A stretch of 64,000 bases of DNA from Emticicia sp. 21SJ11W-3. GTDB taxonomy: Bacteria > Bacteroidota > Bacteroidia > Cytophagales > Spirosomataceae. The stretch spans positions 4,092,001 to 4,156,000 of the forward strand of contig NZ_CP092074.1 of NCBI RefSeq assembly GCF_024138715.1, read 5' to 3'. The notes under the pieces are model-generated. The model did not search any database and was not told the origin of the DNA. It saw nothing but the letters and a program-made list of their open reading frames with translations. A program made the position numbers and the translations under genes. Shown in pieces: positions 1 to 8,535 of the stretch; the first letter of the stretch is position 1, and each line of letters starts with the position of its first letter.

Positions 1-628
1 TGTTCTGATAGAACTGATGGAACAGGCAGGGAAGCAGGAAATAGAACTGACTAAAATTTATAAACTAACCGCGGCAGATAAAACCGGAGGCTCAGGCATT
101 ATAGCCGGTATGCCTGATGGCAAGGATTTTACGCTCAGAGAACTGGCTCAGGAGATGATACATTCTAGCGATAACACAGCTACCAATGTGCTGATACGAG
201 AAGTAGGCATGAAAGCAATTAATGATAATTTAATAAGGCTGGGTAGTACGCATACCCGCCTGAACCGTATAATGATGGATACACTGGCCGCCAGACAAGG
301 CCGGGAAAACTATGTAAATACGGTAGAAATTAACGATTTGCTTCGTAAAATTTACAACAACAAAGTAGCAACACCGGCTTTGTGTAAAGAAATGCTGGAA
401 ATACTGAAAAACTGTGCCGATACCACCACCATACCAAGATACCTGCCCAAGCAGGTGGCCATAGCCCATAAGACAGGAGAATTGAGCTATGTACGTGGAG
501 ATGCCGGTATTGTTTATACCGGCAACCCGTTTATATTATCTGTATTTGTTGAAGGTTTTAGCGAAATGAGCCAGGCAGAAAAAATTATAGGTGATTTAGC
601 CCTGATATGCTGGGAAAGCCTGAAATAA
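1..628 (+). CDS. Class A beta-lactamase-type serine hydrolase (3' part)
   Basis: This is the C-terminal part of a serine hydrolase of the class A beta-lactamase/PBP-like fold; the frame is open to the left edge, so the true start and the SxxK nucleophile motif lie outside the window. The SDN motif (SSDNTATN) and the KTG triad (HKTGE, near the end) are both present and correctly spaced for the family. Proteins of this type hydrolyse beta-lactams in the periplasm or act as uncharacterised serine hydrolases. Without the N-terminus, true beta-lactamase activity cannot be claimed. The gene is convergent with the carotenoid hydroxylase gene, with only 5 bp between the stop codons. An internal ATG at 17 exists but is not the real start. 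Confidence 0.85.
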   Translation, partial: VLIELMEQAGKQEIELTKIYKLTAADKTGGSGIIAGMPDGKDFTLRELAQEMIHSSDNTATNVLIREVGMKAINDNLIRLGSTHTRLNRIMMDTLAARQGRENYVNTVEINDLLRKIYNNKVATPALCKEMLEILKNCADTTTIPRYLPKQVAIAHKTGELSYVRGDAGIVYTGNPFILSVFVEGFSEMSQAEKIIGDLALICWESLK

Positions 629-633
629 AGAAC

Positions 634-1089
634 TCAATCCCGTTTTTTGGGTTCATATTTGGGTGGAGCATACAAAAACCCGAATGCCTCGGCGCCCTCT
701 TTGGTATGTACCCTGTGGTGCACATAATGCGCATTAATAATTCTTTTGAGATACTTGTTTTTGGCCACAAACTTTATTTTTACTCTTCTGTGCACGATGA
801 TGTCATGAAAAACAAAATAAGCTACGCCATAGCAGGTAACGCCTGCGCCTATCCAGGTAAGGTACCAGAAGTCAGGATTCAAATCGCCATAAATAATGGT
901 TGAAGCAGCCACAATACTAAAAACAATGGCGTAGTAATCGTTTTTTTCAAAAAAACCCTTGTGGTGATTATGGTGGTCTCTGTGCCAGTTCCAGCCGAAG
1001 CCGTGCATAATATATTTGTGCGAGAACCAGGCCATAAATTCCATAAAGCAGAAAGTGCCTGCTACAATTGCCACTTTTATTAAAAACAT
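634..1089 (-). CDS. crtZ: Beta-carotene hydroxylase / fatty acid hydroxylase superfamily
   Basis: A 151-residue di-iron membrane hydroxylase. The histidine clusters typical of CrtZ are all visible: HKYIMH (about 24-29), HRDHH (about 36-40), HDIIVHRR and HYVHHR (about 120-125). They sit between hydrophobic segments at about 5-22 and 53-92. CrtZ adds hydroxyl groups to the beta-ionone rings of beta-carotene to give zeaxanthin, a pigment common in Bacteroidota. No other carotenoid gene lies in the window. The gene is divergent from pafA, and a TAATTTTG box on its strand (1148-1155) lies about 60 bp upstream of the start. A related sterol-desaturase-type hydroxylase is the alternative, but length and motif spacing favour CrtZ. 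Confidence 0.85.
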   Translation of the reverse strand: MFLIKVAIVAGTFCFMEFMAWFSHKYIMHGFGWNWHRDHHNHHKGFFEKNDYYAIVFSIVAASTIIYGDLNPDFWYLTWIGAGVTCYGVAYFVFHDIIVHRRVKIKFVAKNKYLKRIINAHYVHHRVHTKEGAEAFGFLYAPPKYEPKKRD

Positions 1090-1147
1090 TTTAGTGCGGT
1101 TATTTTAGGTTTAAATCTATAAAATTTTCGTTATCGTCTTCTTAACA

Positions 1148-1155
1148 CAAAATTA
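1148..1155 (-). promoter_or_regulatory. Bacteroidota -7 box for crtZ
   Basis: On the minus strand this reads TAATTTTG, matching the Bacteroidota TAnnTTTG -7 consensus. It would place transcription start near 1141, about 50 nt upstream of the hydroxylase start. I see no clear -33 partner. Confidence 0.4.
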
Positions 1156-1165
1156 GCGTCGAATG

Positions 1166-1198
1166 TTTGAAAAAGCATCCAGAAGATTTATAATTTTG
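1166..1198 (+). promoter_or_regulatory. Bacteroidota promoter for pafA (-33/-7)
   Basis: TTTG at 1166-1169 and TAATTTTG at 1191-1198 are 21 nt apart, matching the Bacteroidota TTTG/TAnnTTTG primary-sigma promoter. Transcription would start near 1205, about 45 nt before the pafA ATG. It lies next to the divergent crtZ box. Confidence 0.6.
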
Positions 1199-1250
1199 AA
1201 CCCTGTTCAATCCGTAACACCAATAATATTCTATAAATAAATTTTAATCA

Positions 1251-2882
1251 ATGAAACGTCTTATCTATCTACTACTGTTGTTAAGCCTGCCTGTCTTAGC
1301 ACAAAAACCACAGAAGGCAGCCACACCTGCCAAACCTAAACTGGTGCTGGGCATTATGGTTGACCAGATGCGCTATGACTACCTGGAGCGTTATTACAGT
1401 AAATATGGCAACGGAGGCTTTAAACGACTGATGAATCAGGGCTTTAACTGCCGCAATAACCATTATCATTATGCCAGCACCATAACAGGCCCAGGCCACG
1501 CTGCGGTATATACGGGTTCAGTACCGGCCGTGAATGGCATTATAGGCAATGACTGGTATGACCCTTTTCTTAATAAAGTAGTCTATGTGGCCGAAGACAC
1601 AACGGTAACTGCCGTAGGAACCGACATAGCCGGCACAGAAGGCAAGCGGTCGCCGGTGAATATGAAAACCACAACCATTACCGACCAGTTGCGTCTGGCT
1701 ACGCAGTTTAAATCTAAAGTAATTGGTATTGCCGCCAAAGACCGTGGAGGTATTCTTCCGGCGGGGCATTCGGCCAATGCGGCTTACTGGTTTGATGGCA
1801 AATCGGGCAACTGGATTACGAGTACCTATTACATGAAAGAACTGCCGGAATGGGCAAAAGCGTTTAACGCCAGAAAATTGCCAGACTATTACAAAAGCCA
1901 GAAATGGAACACGTTATTCCCGATTGAGCAGTACACTGAAAGTGATGAAGATAATCAGGAATATGAAAACGTAATGAGTGGTGAGAAACTGCCGGTTTTT
2001 CCGCATGCTATCAATAATAACAATGCCATTCTTACTTCTCCGTTCGGCAATAACATGACCAAAGAAATAGCTTTGGCTGCATTGAAAAACGAGAAAATGG
2101 GCCAGGGCCAATATACCGACTTCCTTTGTGTGAGTTTCTCTTCACCAGACTACGTAGGCCATGCCACCGGAACGCATTCTATTGAAACCGAAGATACCTA
2201 CCTGCGCCTTGACAAAGACATTGAAGAAATTCTTAATTATCTGGATGCCACGCTAGGAAAAGGCACCTACACGGTTTTTCTGACTGCCGACCACGCTGCG
2301 GCTGATATACCGGCTTTTTTACGTAAAAATAAATTGCCCGGTGGTGTTTGGGAAGGCTCAAAAGAAGTAAACTATCTGAATGGCCGAATTACAGAGAAAT
2401 ACGGCCCCGGCAAATGGATATTGTCTACAGATAATTATCAGTTGACCATGAACCGTGAACTGATGAAGAAAAACAATGTGAGCATGAACGATATGTTCAA
2501 ACTGGTAAAAGAAGAACTGATTTCATTGGGTTCGCCGGTTTATCAGGTGGTTAACTTCCATGATATGGCCAATACGGTTATCCCGCCGTTTTATAAAACA
2601 CTGGTTGAAAACGTATATAACCCTAAACGCAGTGGCGATTTTATGATTCTGCTGGAGCCGGGCTGGTTCCATAGCGGAAGCAAAAAGGGCACCACCCATG
2701 GCACTATGTGGCAATATGACCGCCACGTACCACTTTTATGGTATGGCTGGAATATACCTGCAGGAGAAACTACCGAACAAACCTATATATCAGACATTGC
2801 CGCTACGCTTGCCGCCTTGCTTAAAATTCAGGAGCCGAGCGGTTGTGTGGGTAAGCCTATACAAGCTATATTAAAGAAGTAG
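1251..2882 (+). CDS. pafA: Secreted alkaline phosphatase, PafA type
   Basis: A 543-residue periplasmic phosphomonoesterase of the alkaline phosphatase superfamily. The signal peptide ends near LAQ-K (residue 18). The active-site pattern fits the Elizabethkingia PafA type: Asp38 (MVDQM), nucleophile Thr79 in TITGPGHA, Asn100 in IGNDWYDP, and Lys163/Arg165 in AAKDRGG, the pair that binds substrate phosphate in PafA. Metal-ligand motifs such as DYVGH and TADHA follow. PafA releases phosphate from phosphomonoesters and is widespread in Bacteroidota. The gene is monocistronic, with its own promoter and a hairpin downstream. The ATG at 1251 is fixed by the signal peptide. Confidence 0.92.
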   Translation: MKRLIYLLLLLSLPVLAQKPQKAATPAKPKLVLGIMVDQMRYDYLERYYSKYGNGGFKRLMNQGFNCRNNHYHYASTITGPGHAAVYTGSVPAVNGIIGNDWYDPFLNKVVYVAEDTTVTAVGTDIAGTEGKRSPVNMKTTTITDQLRLATQFKSKVIGIAAKDRGGILPAGHSANAAYWFDGKSGNWITSTYYMKELPEWAKAFNARKLPDYYKSQKWNTLFPIEQYTESDEDNQEYENVMSGEKLPVFPHAINNNNAILTSPFGNNMTKEIALAALKNEKMGQGQYTDFLCVSFSSPDYVGHATGTHSIETEDTYLRLDKDIEEILNYLDATLGKGTYTVFLTADHAAADIPAFLRKNKLPGGVWEGSKEVNYLNGRITEKYGPGKWILSTDNYQLTMNRELMKKNNVSMNDMFKLVKEELISLGSPVYQVVNFHDMANTVIPPFYKTLVENVYNPKRSGDFMILLEPGWFHSGSKKGTTHGTMWQYDRHVPLLWYGWNIPAGETTEQTYISDIAATLAALLKIQEPSGCVGKPIQAILKK

Positions 2883-2930
2883 GCTGTATAATGGCTACCA
2901 TCAGGCAAGCCGGAAAACACTAAATAAAAA

Positions 2931-2988
2931 AAAACGTTTTTCATGACCACAGGAAGGATTATCTTTCCGGTCTGGAAAACGTTTTTTC
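2931..2988 (+). terminator. Imperfect hairpin terminator after pafA
   Basis: An AAAACGTTTT motif is repeated in inverted fashion around GACC...GGAA / TTTCC...GGTC blocks, giving a long imperfect hairpin ending in a T-rich run. It lies about 50 bp after the pafA stop. Confidence 0.55.
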
Positions 2989-3061
2989 GTTTACAGTACA
3001 TATAGCCAATGCAACTATTTCTTTATTTTGAACATCTATCAATCAACATAACCTCAATAAA

Positions 3062-4356
3062 ATGCGTCCGTATCTATCCTTCATTCTCGTTTTTATATCG
3101 TTGGTCTCCTCGGCACAAAAACCCGGCAATTACCTCATTCAGGTAGGGAAACTATATGATGCCGAACATAAGAAGTTCGTTACCAATCAGAAAATACTTA
3201 TTGAAAACGGCATTATTAAAGATGTAGGCGCTCAGGTAGCTCAAAAGAAAGGAACAAAAATCATTAATTTAAGTAACTGCACAGCCACTCCGGGGCTAAT
3301 TGATATGCACAGCCATTTGTTACTACACCAGAAACAGACGGCTGATGGCATGGTGGAAGGCTCAAAACTGGCAGTGGCAGAACGCCTGAAGAAGGGACAG
3401 GAATTTGCGAGACAAAATCTGGAGGCAGGCTTGACAACGCTAAGGGATCTGGGTAATTCAGGGCAATATCTGGACCTTGCACTTAAAAAACAACTAACCG
3501 GAACAACCGCACCAACCTTGTACATATCGGGGCCTATTATTAGCCCTCTGGGTGGTCAGTTTGGTAAACTGGCCCCTGCCGACAGTTTTGTTATTAAACA
3601 GGAATACAGAGTTGTAAAAGGCGCTGATGATGCACGGGCTGCTGTGCTTGAACACATAAAAATGGGTATAGATGTGATAAAAGTTTGTATGAATACTGAT
3701 AACCGTGTTTTAGCTCCTGACGAAATTGGTATTATTGTAAAAACTGCGCATGAAAACGGTATTCCTGTAACTGCACATGCTACTTATGACGAATCGGCGC
3801 GGGATGCCGTTATGGCGGGTGTCAATGGCATTGAGCATGGCTACGTCTTATCTGACAGCACGCTTGAATTGATGGCTAAACGCGGCACCTATCTGGTGCC
3901 GACAGATGTAACCAAAGAGCAGGCCATGATTCTGGTAGATGGCGTGGGTATGAAAGGTAAAGAGGCCGAAAATTATGCTAATAGTTTTCTGAAAAGCGTA
4001 CATGAAAGGCTGAATCGTGCGGTAAGCAAGGGCGTTACCATTGTAGCAGGCTCTGATTATTACCTCAACATTGATGCCTTACCCCGTGTCAAAGGCGCCG
4101 TAGGTGTAATATTATCATATCATGAGGCGGGCATTCCGGTCACTGAAGTATTGCAATATGCCACGGTTAATGCCGCTAAAGCCCTCGGCGCATCTGAAAG
4201 CATCGGAGATATAAAAAAAAAGGCATGAAAGCTGATATTGTGTTTTTCAACAGAGATCTTGAAAATGATTTTGCAAGAAGCCTGTATGAAGTAGAGATGG
4301 TCTTAAAAAATGGGGTTGCGGTATATACAAATCCTGGAAAGCAAAAATCAAAATAA
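3062..4356 (+). CDS. Secreted amidohydrolase (imidazolonepropionase-like), frameshifted near the C-terminus
   Basis: A metal-dependent amidohydrolase with a signal peptide (cleavage near SAQ-K, residue 19). Motifs visible are the strand-1 metal site DMHSHLLLHQ (about 81), the HATYDE and GIEHGY histidine motifs of the TIM barrel, and the catalytic aspartate in AGSDYY. The first frame ends at 4228 (388 residues), but the -1 frame continues to a stop at 4354-4356 and encodes exactly the usual C-terminal beta-sandwich end of this family (GMKADIVFF, then VEMVLKNGV). The break lies in a run of nine A (4213-4221). Such secreted enzymes act on dipeptides, lactones or imides; the substrate is unknown. 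It may be a real mutation, a homopolymer error, or a recoded gene. Confidence 0.85.
4213..4222 (+). other. A9 frameshift site / slippery heptamer
   Basis: Nine A followed by G. Read in the upstream frame, the last seven bases are A AAA AAG, the same heptamer that drives -1 frameshifting in dnaX and in many IS3 elements. A -1 shift here gives IKKKGMKADIV and continues into the conserved C-terminus; otherwise translation stops two codons later. Confidence 0.7.
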
Positions 4357-4370
4357 GATTTTAGTACTAA

Positions 4371-4400
4371 TAAAGCCGGGAAAATTAACTCCCGGCTTTA
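4371..4400. terminator. Bidirectional terminator
   Basis: Perfect 11-bp arms (TAAAGCCGGGA / TCCCGGCTTTA) with an 8-nt loop between two convergent genes, with A- and T-tracts at the ends. Its position 15 bp after the -1 frame stop at 4356 supports that frame as the true 3' end of the amidohydrolase. Confidence 0.8.
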
Positions 4401-4407
4401 AAAGCTA

Positions 4408-5526
4408 TCATGGCAAGTTATATTTAACATAAAGGCCTTCAGAATGCTCAAACTTGCCATTCTGTACATCGTAATGAGGCTCAACGCGTAACGAAACATT
4501 TAACCCGTCTATCACTTTCCAGTCTCTTACCAATCTCAGAAGCAGAATGCTACGGTAGGCTTCGTACCAGTCTGAATACCCAAATTTACGCGAGTATGAC
4601 TGGAACAAATCGTTACCCATTGGCGAATTGAAAAAATGGCCAAACCAATAACTTACCCCAACCTGATATTTAGGATTCTGCCAATAGCTGTTCAGGTAAT
4701 AGGCGCTTCCCTGAAAAGGCGACTCATAATAGCTTACATAATAATTATCGGCTGTCAGTGTCTGCGTCTTGGTTAGTTCTTTCTGTACCCTTACCCCTAC
4801 TGCACTATTGAATAGTGTGCGTACCGGCTGAGTTGACTGAATATTCTGCCCGCCCATATGATAGATACTACCCTGTACCAGCCCTTTCAGTTTAAAGCCC
4901 TTCACCATTACACCAGGGCTTATAAAAGACGTGCCTCCCCAGATATACTCCTGACGGGTTTGTCCGGGGCTGGTACTTTGTTGCATATCAATCCAGGAAT
5001 CAAAAAATGTTTCATCTTTTATGTCTGTTTTGCCAATGGTACCTGTCTTATTGTATTTAACCTGTATTCCACGTTCAAGCGGATTAGTAACCAAGCGCTC
5101 GAAACTCATCATGGGTTCTATCATCCGGTGGTTAATGTTGGCATCGAGATTACCAATCAGAAACTGCCAGTTATTCTGTTTAATAAGCACAGTAAAAGTA
5201 GGTTCAAGGTCTTTAAGTCCTTTCGCGCCAAAGTCTTTACGGGCAAATCCGCCCAATTCTAACAGTACTTTTTCATGTGGCTGATAACTTATTCTGGGGT
5301 TTATATAAGTACCTAAAAGCGTGTAGCCGTCTGCTATATAATTAAAATATTCGTTGTTTCTCACATAGCTTAACGCCGAAAACCTGAATTGAACTTTTCC
5401 AAGTTTAGACCTACTATAAGAATAGGTATCCTCGAGCGATGTTGTATTGGTCTGGGCCTGCAGTTTCAAGGAGATGGCAAGCAAAAATGTCATACAAAAA
5501 ATTTTCCAATTATAAAATCCGTTCAT
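4408..5526 (-). CDS. Predicted outer-membrane beta-barrel protein, uncharacterised
   Basis: About 372 residues from the preferred ATG at 5526, which gives a classical signal peptide (MNGFYNWKIFCMTFLLA..., cleavage near LQAQ). The frame is open to another ATG at 5571, which would place a charged stretch before the signal and is less likely. The mature part is rich in alternating aromatic and polar residues (WQFLIGNLDANI, YQVGVSYWFGHFF, LNVSLRVEPHYDV) and ends in a short hydrophobic strand, as expected of an outer-membrane barrel. I do not recognise a specific family. It stands alone, convergent with the amidohydrolase. Confidence 0.7.
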   Translation of the reverse strand: MNGFYNWKIFCMTFLLAISLKLQAQTNTTSLEDTYSYSRSKLGKVQFRFSALSYVRNNEYFNYIADGYTLLGTYINPRISYQPHEKVLLELGGFARKDFGAKGLKDLEPTFTVLIKQNNWQFLIGNLDANINHRMIEPMMSFERLVTNPLERGIQVKYNKTGTIGKTDIKDETFFDSWIDMQQSTSPGQTRQEYIWGGTSFISPGVMVKGFKLKGLVQGSIYHMGGQNIQSTQPVRTLFNSAVGVRVQKELTKTQTLTADNYYVSYYESPFQGSAYYLNSYWQNPKYQVGVSYWFGHFFNSPMGNDLFQSYSRKFGYSDWYEAYRSILLLRLVRDWKVIDGLNVSLRVEPHYDVQNGKFEHSEGLYVKYNLP

Positions 5527-5895
5527 CATTAAAAAAAACCGTTTATCATTTTTTAAGTGTGCAATATTCATATTTTATATATCTTTGTATTGTAATCAAG
5601 CGTAACAAATAAATAAATCCGGCATGACAGAAAGTTTTAAAACAGGCAAAAAACAACAAAAACACTGATTGTATTTTTTTTATAAAGTTCCTTTAAAAAA
5701 CTAATCAGCCGTATAGATATACTTTCTTAAAGATAGGAAAGTAAATAAAAAAAACGGAAAACAGGCATAGCGGGTTAGTTTTAAATTATTAGCAAGACAC
5801 AAGAGCATAGATTGAGTAAAGCGGGAAAAGGTTGGAAAATATTCATTAGCACCTATTGTTTACAGATAAATATTAACCTTAAAATTATTCCTGAA
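5527..5895. other. 369-bp A/T-rich intergenic region
   Basis: Lies between divergent genes. It contains a plus-strand TATCTTTG box (5580-5587) matching the -7 consensus but about 310 bp upstream of the next gene, and a small hairpin (TACTTTC/GAAAGTA, about 5719-5743) followed by an A-run. I see no coding potential with family support. A long 5' leader or a small RNA is possible but unproven. Confidence 0.35.
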
Positions 5896-6435
5896 ATGAA
5901 AACGCTTAAAATCATCCTTTTTGCTGTAATCGGCATTATTGCTCTTGCGCTTGTTGCGGCTATGTTTGTTAAAGAAGACTACACTGTAGAAAAAGAAGTG
6001 ATTATAAACAAACCCAAAGCTGAGGTTTTTAACTATGTAAAGTATCTGAAAAACCAGAACAATTTCAGTGTCTGGGCAAGTATGGACCCTCACATGAAAA
6101 AGACCTTTAAGGGAACAGACGGAACCACAGGTTTTGTGTCGGCCTGGCAAAGTAAAAACGAAGATGTAGGTACTGGCGAACAAACCATTATAAATGTAGT
6201 AGAAGGCCAAAGAATAGATTATATGCTCCGTTTTATTGAGCCGTTTGAATCAAGCGCCAATGCCTATATGGCTACCGAAAGCGTAGATTCAACGCATACC
6301 AAAGTAAAATGGGGTTTTTCAGGAAAAATGGAGTATCCAACCAATCTGACGCTTGTTTTTATGAGCATGAACCAGATGATTGGCAAAGACTTTGAAACCG
6401 GACTGAATAATCTAAAAGGCATACTGGAGAAATAA
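5896..6435 (+). CDS. SRPBCC/START-like domain protein with N-terminal membrane anchor
   Basis: About 179 residues from the ATG at 5896; an in-frame upstream extension to 5812 lacks protein-like character. One N-terminal transmembrane helix (about 5-26, KIILFAVIGIIALALVAAMF) is followed by a polyketide-cyclase/START-like domain of the SRPBCC superfamily: EKEVIINKPKAEVFNYV, then FSVWASMDP and the C-terminal helix with KDFETGLNNLKGILE. These small helix-grip proteins bind hydrophobic ligands; the ligand is unknown. Typical of Bacteroidota. It is a single gene upstream of the recA region. Confidence 0.82.
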   Translation: MKTLKIILFAVIGIIALALVAAMFVKEDYTVEKEVIINKPKAEVFNYVKYLKNQNNFSVWASMDPHMKKTFKGTDGTTGFVSAWQSKNEDVGTGEQTIINVVEGQRIDYMLRFIEPFESSANAYMATESVDSTHTKVKWGFSGKMEYPTNLTLVFMSMNQMIGKDFETGLNNLKGILEK

Positions 6436-6482
6436 GTTCAAGCTGAATATTAATAGCAAAACCCAAATTTGTGAATAAAATT

Positions 6483-6668
6483 ATGAAAACTGCATTGAGC
6501 AAAAAACAAAACCGTTTCTACTGTTTCGACCTGCTGAAAATGGCGAGACAGCAGGAAGCCGACAAAAAAATCAAAGATGTGTTGATAGTGTCGGATTTAT
6601 TAGCAAATTTTCAGCGGTTAATTGAGGAAAAATGCATACCGCCTGCACTCAATGCACCCAAGAAATAA
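6483..6668 (+). CDS. Small hypothetical protein upstream of recA
   Basis: About 61 residues from the ATG at 6483 (a GTG at 6471 is also in frame). The composition is protein-like: a basic N-terminus, two amphipathic helices (FDLLKMARQQEADKKIKDVLI, VSDLLANFQRLIEEK) and a short tail. I recognise no family. It lies 48 bp before recA on the same strand and may be co-transcribed. Reading frame quality is moderate, so it could still be spurious. Confidence 0.4.
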   Translation: MKTALSKKQNRFYCFDLLKMARQQEADKKIKDVLIVSDLLANFQRLIEEKCIPPALNAPKK

Positions 6669-6715
6669 TTTATTAATCTGACAACTTAGTATATAATTTT
6701 CAATAACAATAAATA

Positions 6716-7783
6716 ATGGCAGCAGAAAAAGAAAACAACAGCGACAAATTGAAGATTCTCCAGACGACCATGGAGAAAATAGATAAAACCTTTGGTAAAG
6801 GTACAATTATGCGCCTGAGCGATACTAAAGTTTTAGAGATTCCATCTATTTCTACAGGTTCTCTTGGCCTTGACCTTGCCCTGGGCGTGAATGGTTTTCC
6901 GAAAGGACGTATCATTGAAATTTATGGGCCTGAATCATCAGGTAAAACAACCCTTGCCATGCAGGCAATTGCCGAAGCGCAAAAAAGCGGTGGCATAGCC
7001 GCCTTTATTGATGCAGAGCATGCGTTCGACCGAGTTTATGCACAGAAACTGGGCATTGATACCAAAAACCTGCTTATATCTCAGCCAGATTACGGCGAGC
7101 AGGCATTGGAAATTGCCGAACACCTGATTAGCTCAGGCGCAATTGATATTTGCGTGATTGACTCGGTAGCGGCTTTGGTGCCAAAAGCTGAGTTGGAAGG
7201 CGAAATGGGCGACAGCAAGATGGGTCTGCAGGCACGTATGATGTCTCAAGCCATGCGTAAACTGACAGGTACCATTAATAAAACGGGCTGTTGCTGCATA
7301 TTCATCAACCAGTTGCGTGATAAAATCGGTGTCATGTTCGGTAACCCTGAAACAACCACCGGTGGTAACGCACTTAAATTCTATGCTTCGGTAAGGATTG
7401 ATATCCGCCGTATAGGAGCCATAAAAGACGGCGACGAAGTGCTAGGTAACCGCACAAGAGTGAAAGTGGTGAAAAACAAAGTGGCGCCACCGTTTAAAGT
7501 TGTAGAATTTGATATTCTTTACGGCCAGGGGGTTTCTAAAGCAGGCGAAATACTTGACCTTGCCGTAGACCTGGAAATTGTTAAAAAAGCAGGATCATGG
7601 TTCTCTTATAATGGCAGTAAATTAGGCCAGGGTCGCGACGGCGTAAGAGATATGCTGAAAGATAACCCTGAGCTATTGGCTGAGCTGGAAGAGAAAATCA
7701 AGGCAACTGTAGCCGTTGACGCTGATGCATTGATGGATACCAAACCCGGCGACCAGGATGGTTTAGTTGATAAAGACGAATAG
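6716..7783 (+). CDS. recA: Recombinase RecA
   Basis: A full-length RecA (355 residues), the ATP-dependent strand-exchange protein of homologous recombination and activator of the SOS response. Visible are the N-terminal polymerisation helix ([18 protein letters not shown]), Walker A GPESSGKT (about 73-80), the catalytic glutamate region DAEHAFD, Walker [12 protein letters not shown], loop L1 EGEMGDS, loop L2 [25 protein letters not shown] (split by the usual INQLR signature), and an acidic C-terminal tail ending in DKDE. A strong terminator follows. I see no recognisable LexA box upstream. Confidence 0.98.
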   Translation: MAAEKENNSDKLKILQTTMEKIDKTFGKGTIMRLSDTKVLEIPSISTGSLGLDLALGVNGFPKGRIIEIYGPESSGKTTLAMQAIAEAQKSGGIAAFIDAEHAFDRVYAQKLGIDTKNLLISQPDYGEQALEIAEHLISSGAIDICVIDSVAALVPKAELEGEMGDSKMGLQARMMSQAMRKLTGTINKTGCCCIFINQLRDKIGVMFGNPETTTGGNALKFYASVRIDIRRIGAIKDGDEVLGNRTRVKVVKNKVAPPFKVVEFDILYGQGVSKAGEILDLAVDLEIVKKAGSWFSYNGSKLGQGRDGVRDMLKDNPELLAELEEKIKATVAVDADALMDTKPGDQDGLVDKDE

Positions 7784-7810
7784 TATTTGTCTATTACTAT
7801 ATTCTTAAAA

Positions 7811-7839
7811 AAGACTGCCCTGAAGGGTGGTCTTTTTTT
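7811..7839 (+). terminator. Intrinsic terminator after recA
   Basis: AAGACTGCCC / GGGTGGTCTT stem with a TGAA loop followed by a T7 tract, 27 bp after the recA stop and just before the convergent pseudouridine synthase. Confidence 0.85.
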
Positions 7840-7857
7840 GTTGATAAGCCATAAGAA

Positions 7858-8535
7858 TTATAGTTGAAAACCATCCAGCACCTTATACCCCCCGGGTTGC
7901 AAATCTCCTAATTCCAGAGTGCCAATTCTTACCCGCATGAGTTTCAGCACTTCATAGTGCAGTTTATAACACATACGCCGTATTTGTCGGTTAAGCCCCT
8001 GCACCAAAGTGATTCTGAAGGTAAAAGCATCCAGTTTTTCTATAGTACATGGCAAGGTTGTTTTTCCCATAATCTTAATCCCGCCTGCCATAGTTTTCAG
8101 AAAATAGCCGTCAATTTCTTTATCTACTGTTACAATATATTCTTTTTCAGTTTTGTTTTCGTTCCGCAGCACTTTGTCATAAAGTGTGCCATCGTTGGTA
8201 AGTAGCAATAGCCCCTCCGATTCCTTGTCAAGCCTGCCTACAGGGAAAAGCTCTTCTTCAAAGGGCAGAATGTTTTTCAGATTATGAGGTATAGCGGCAT
8301 TCAATGTTGTTTCTATACCTCTGGGTTTGTAAAAAGCCACGTAAACGAGTTTTTTTGCTGCTTTCAGCACTTCATTATTATAAATCACCTCATCGGTCTG
8401 ACTTAACTCTACATTGGTTTTAACGGCACTTCCATTAATCAAAACATGGCCTGAAAGAATTATTTGCAAGGCCTGCCGGTTAGAAACCTGTAATTTTTTA
8501 ACTAACAGATATTGAAGCCTGTTTCTGAAAGTCAT
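7858..8535 (-). CDS. rluF: rRNA pseudouridine synthase, RluF-like
   Basis: A 225-residue RsuA/RluB/RluE/RluF-family enzyme that isomerises a uridine in rRNA. An S4 RNA-binding domain (about 1-60, QYLLVKKLQVSNRQALQIIL) is followed by the catalytic domain with VGRLDKESEGLLLLTND, whose aspartate is the nucleophile, and GLNRQIRRMCYKLHYEV, which is closest to RluF (23S rRNA U2604). The exact target site is an inference. Its ATG overlaps the TGA of the upstream RqcH-like gene (ATGA, 8532-8535), so the two are translationally coupled; both act on the large ribosomal subunit. Confidence 0.87.
   Translation of the reverse strand: MTFRNRLQYLLVKKLQVSNRQALQIILSGHVLINGSAVKTNVELSQTDEVIYNNEVLKAAKKLVYVAFYKPRGIETTLNAAIPHNLKNILPFEEELFPVGRLDKESEGLLLLTNDGTLYDKVLRNENKTEKEYIVTVDKEIDGYFLKTMAGGIKIMGKTTLPCTIEKLDAFTFRITLVQGLNRQIRRMCYKLHYEVLKLMRVRIGTLELGDLQPGGYKVLDGFQL

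Noticed and set aside
4857-5284. Frames on the plus strand inside the outer-membrane protein gene
   Set aside because: They are shadows of the strongly barrel-like minus-strand gene and show no domain.
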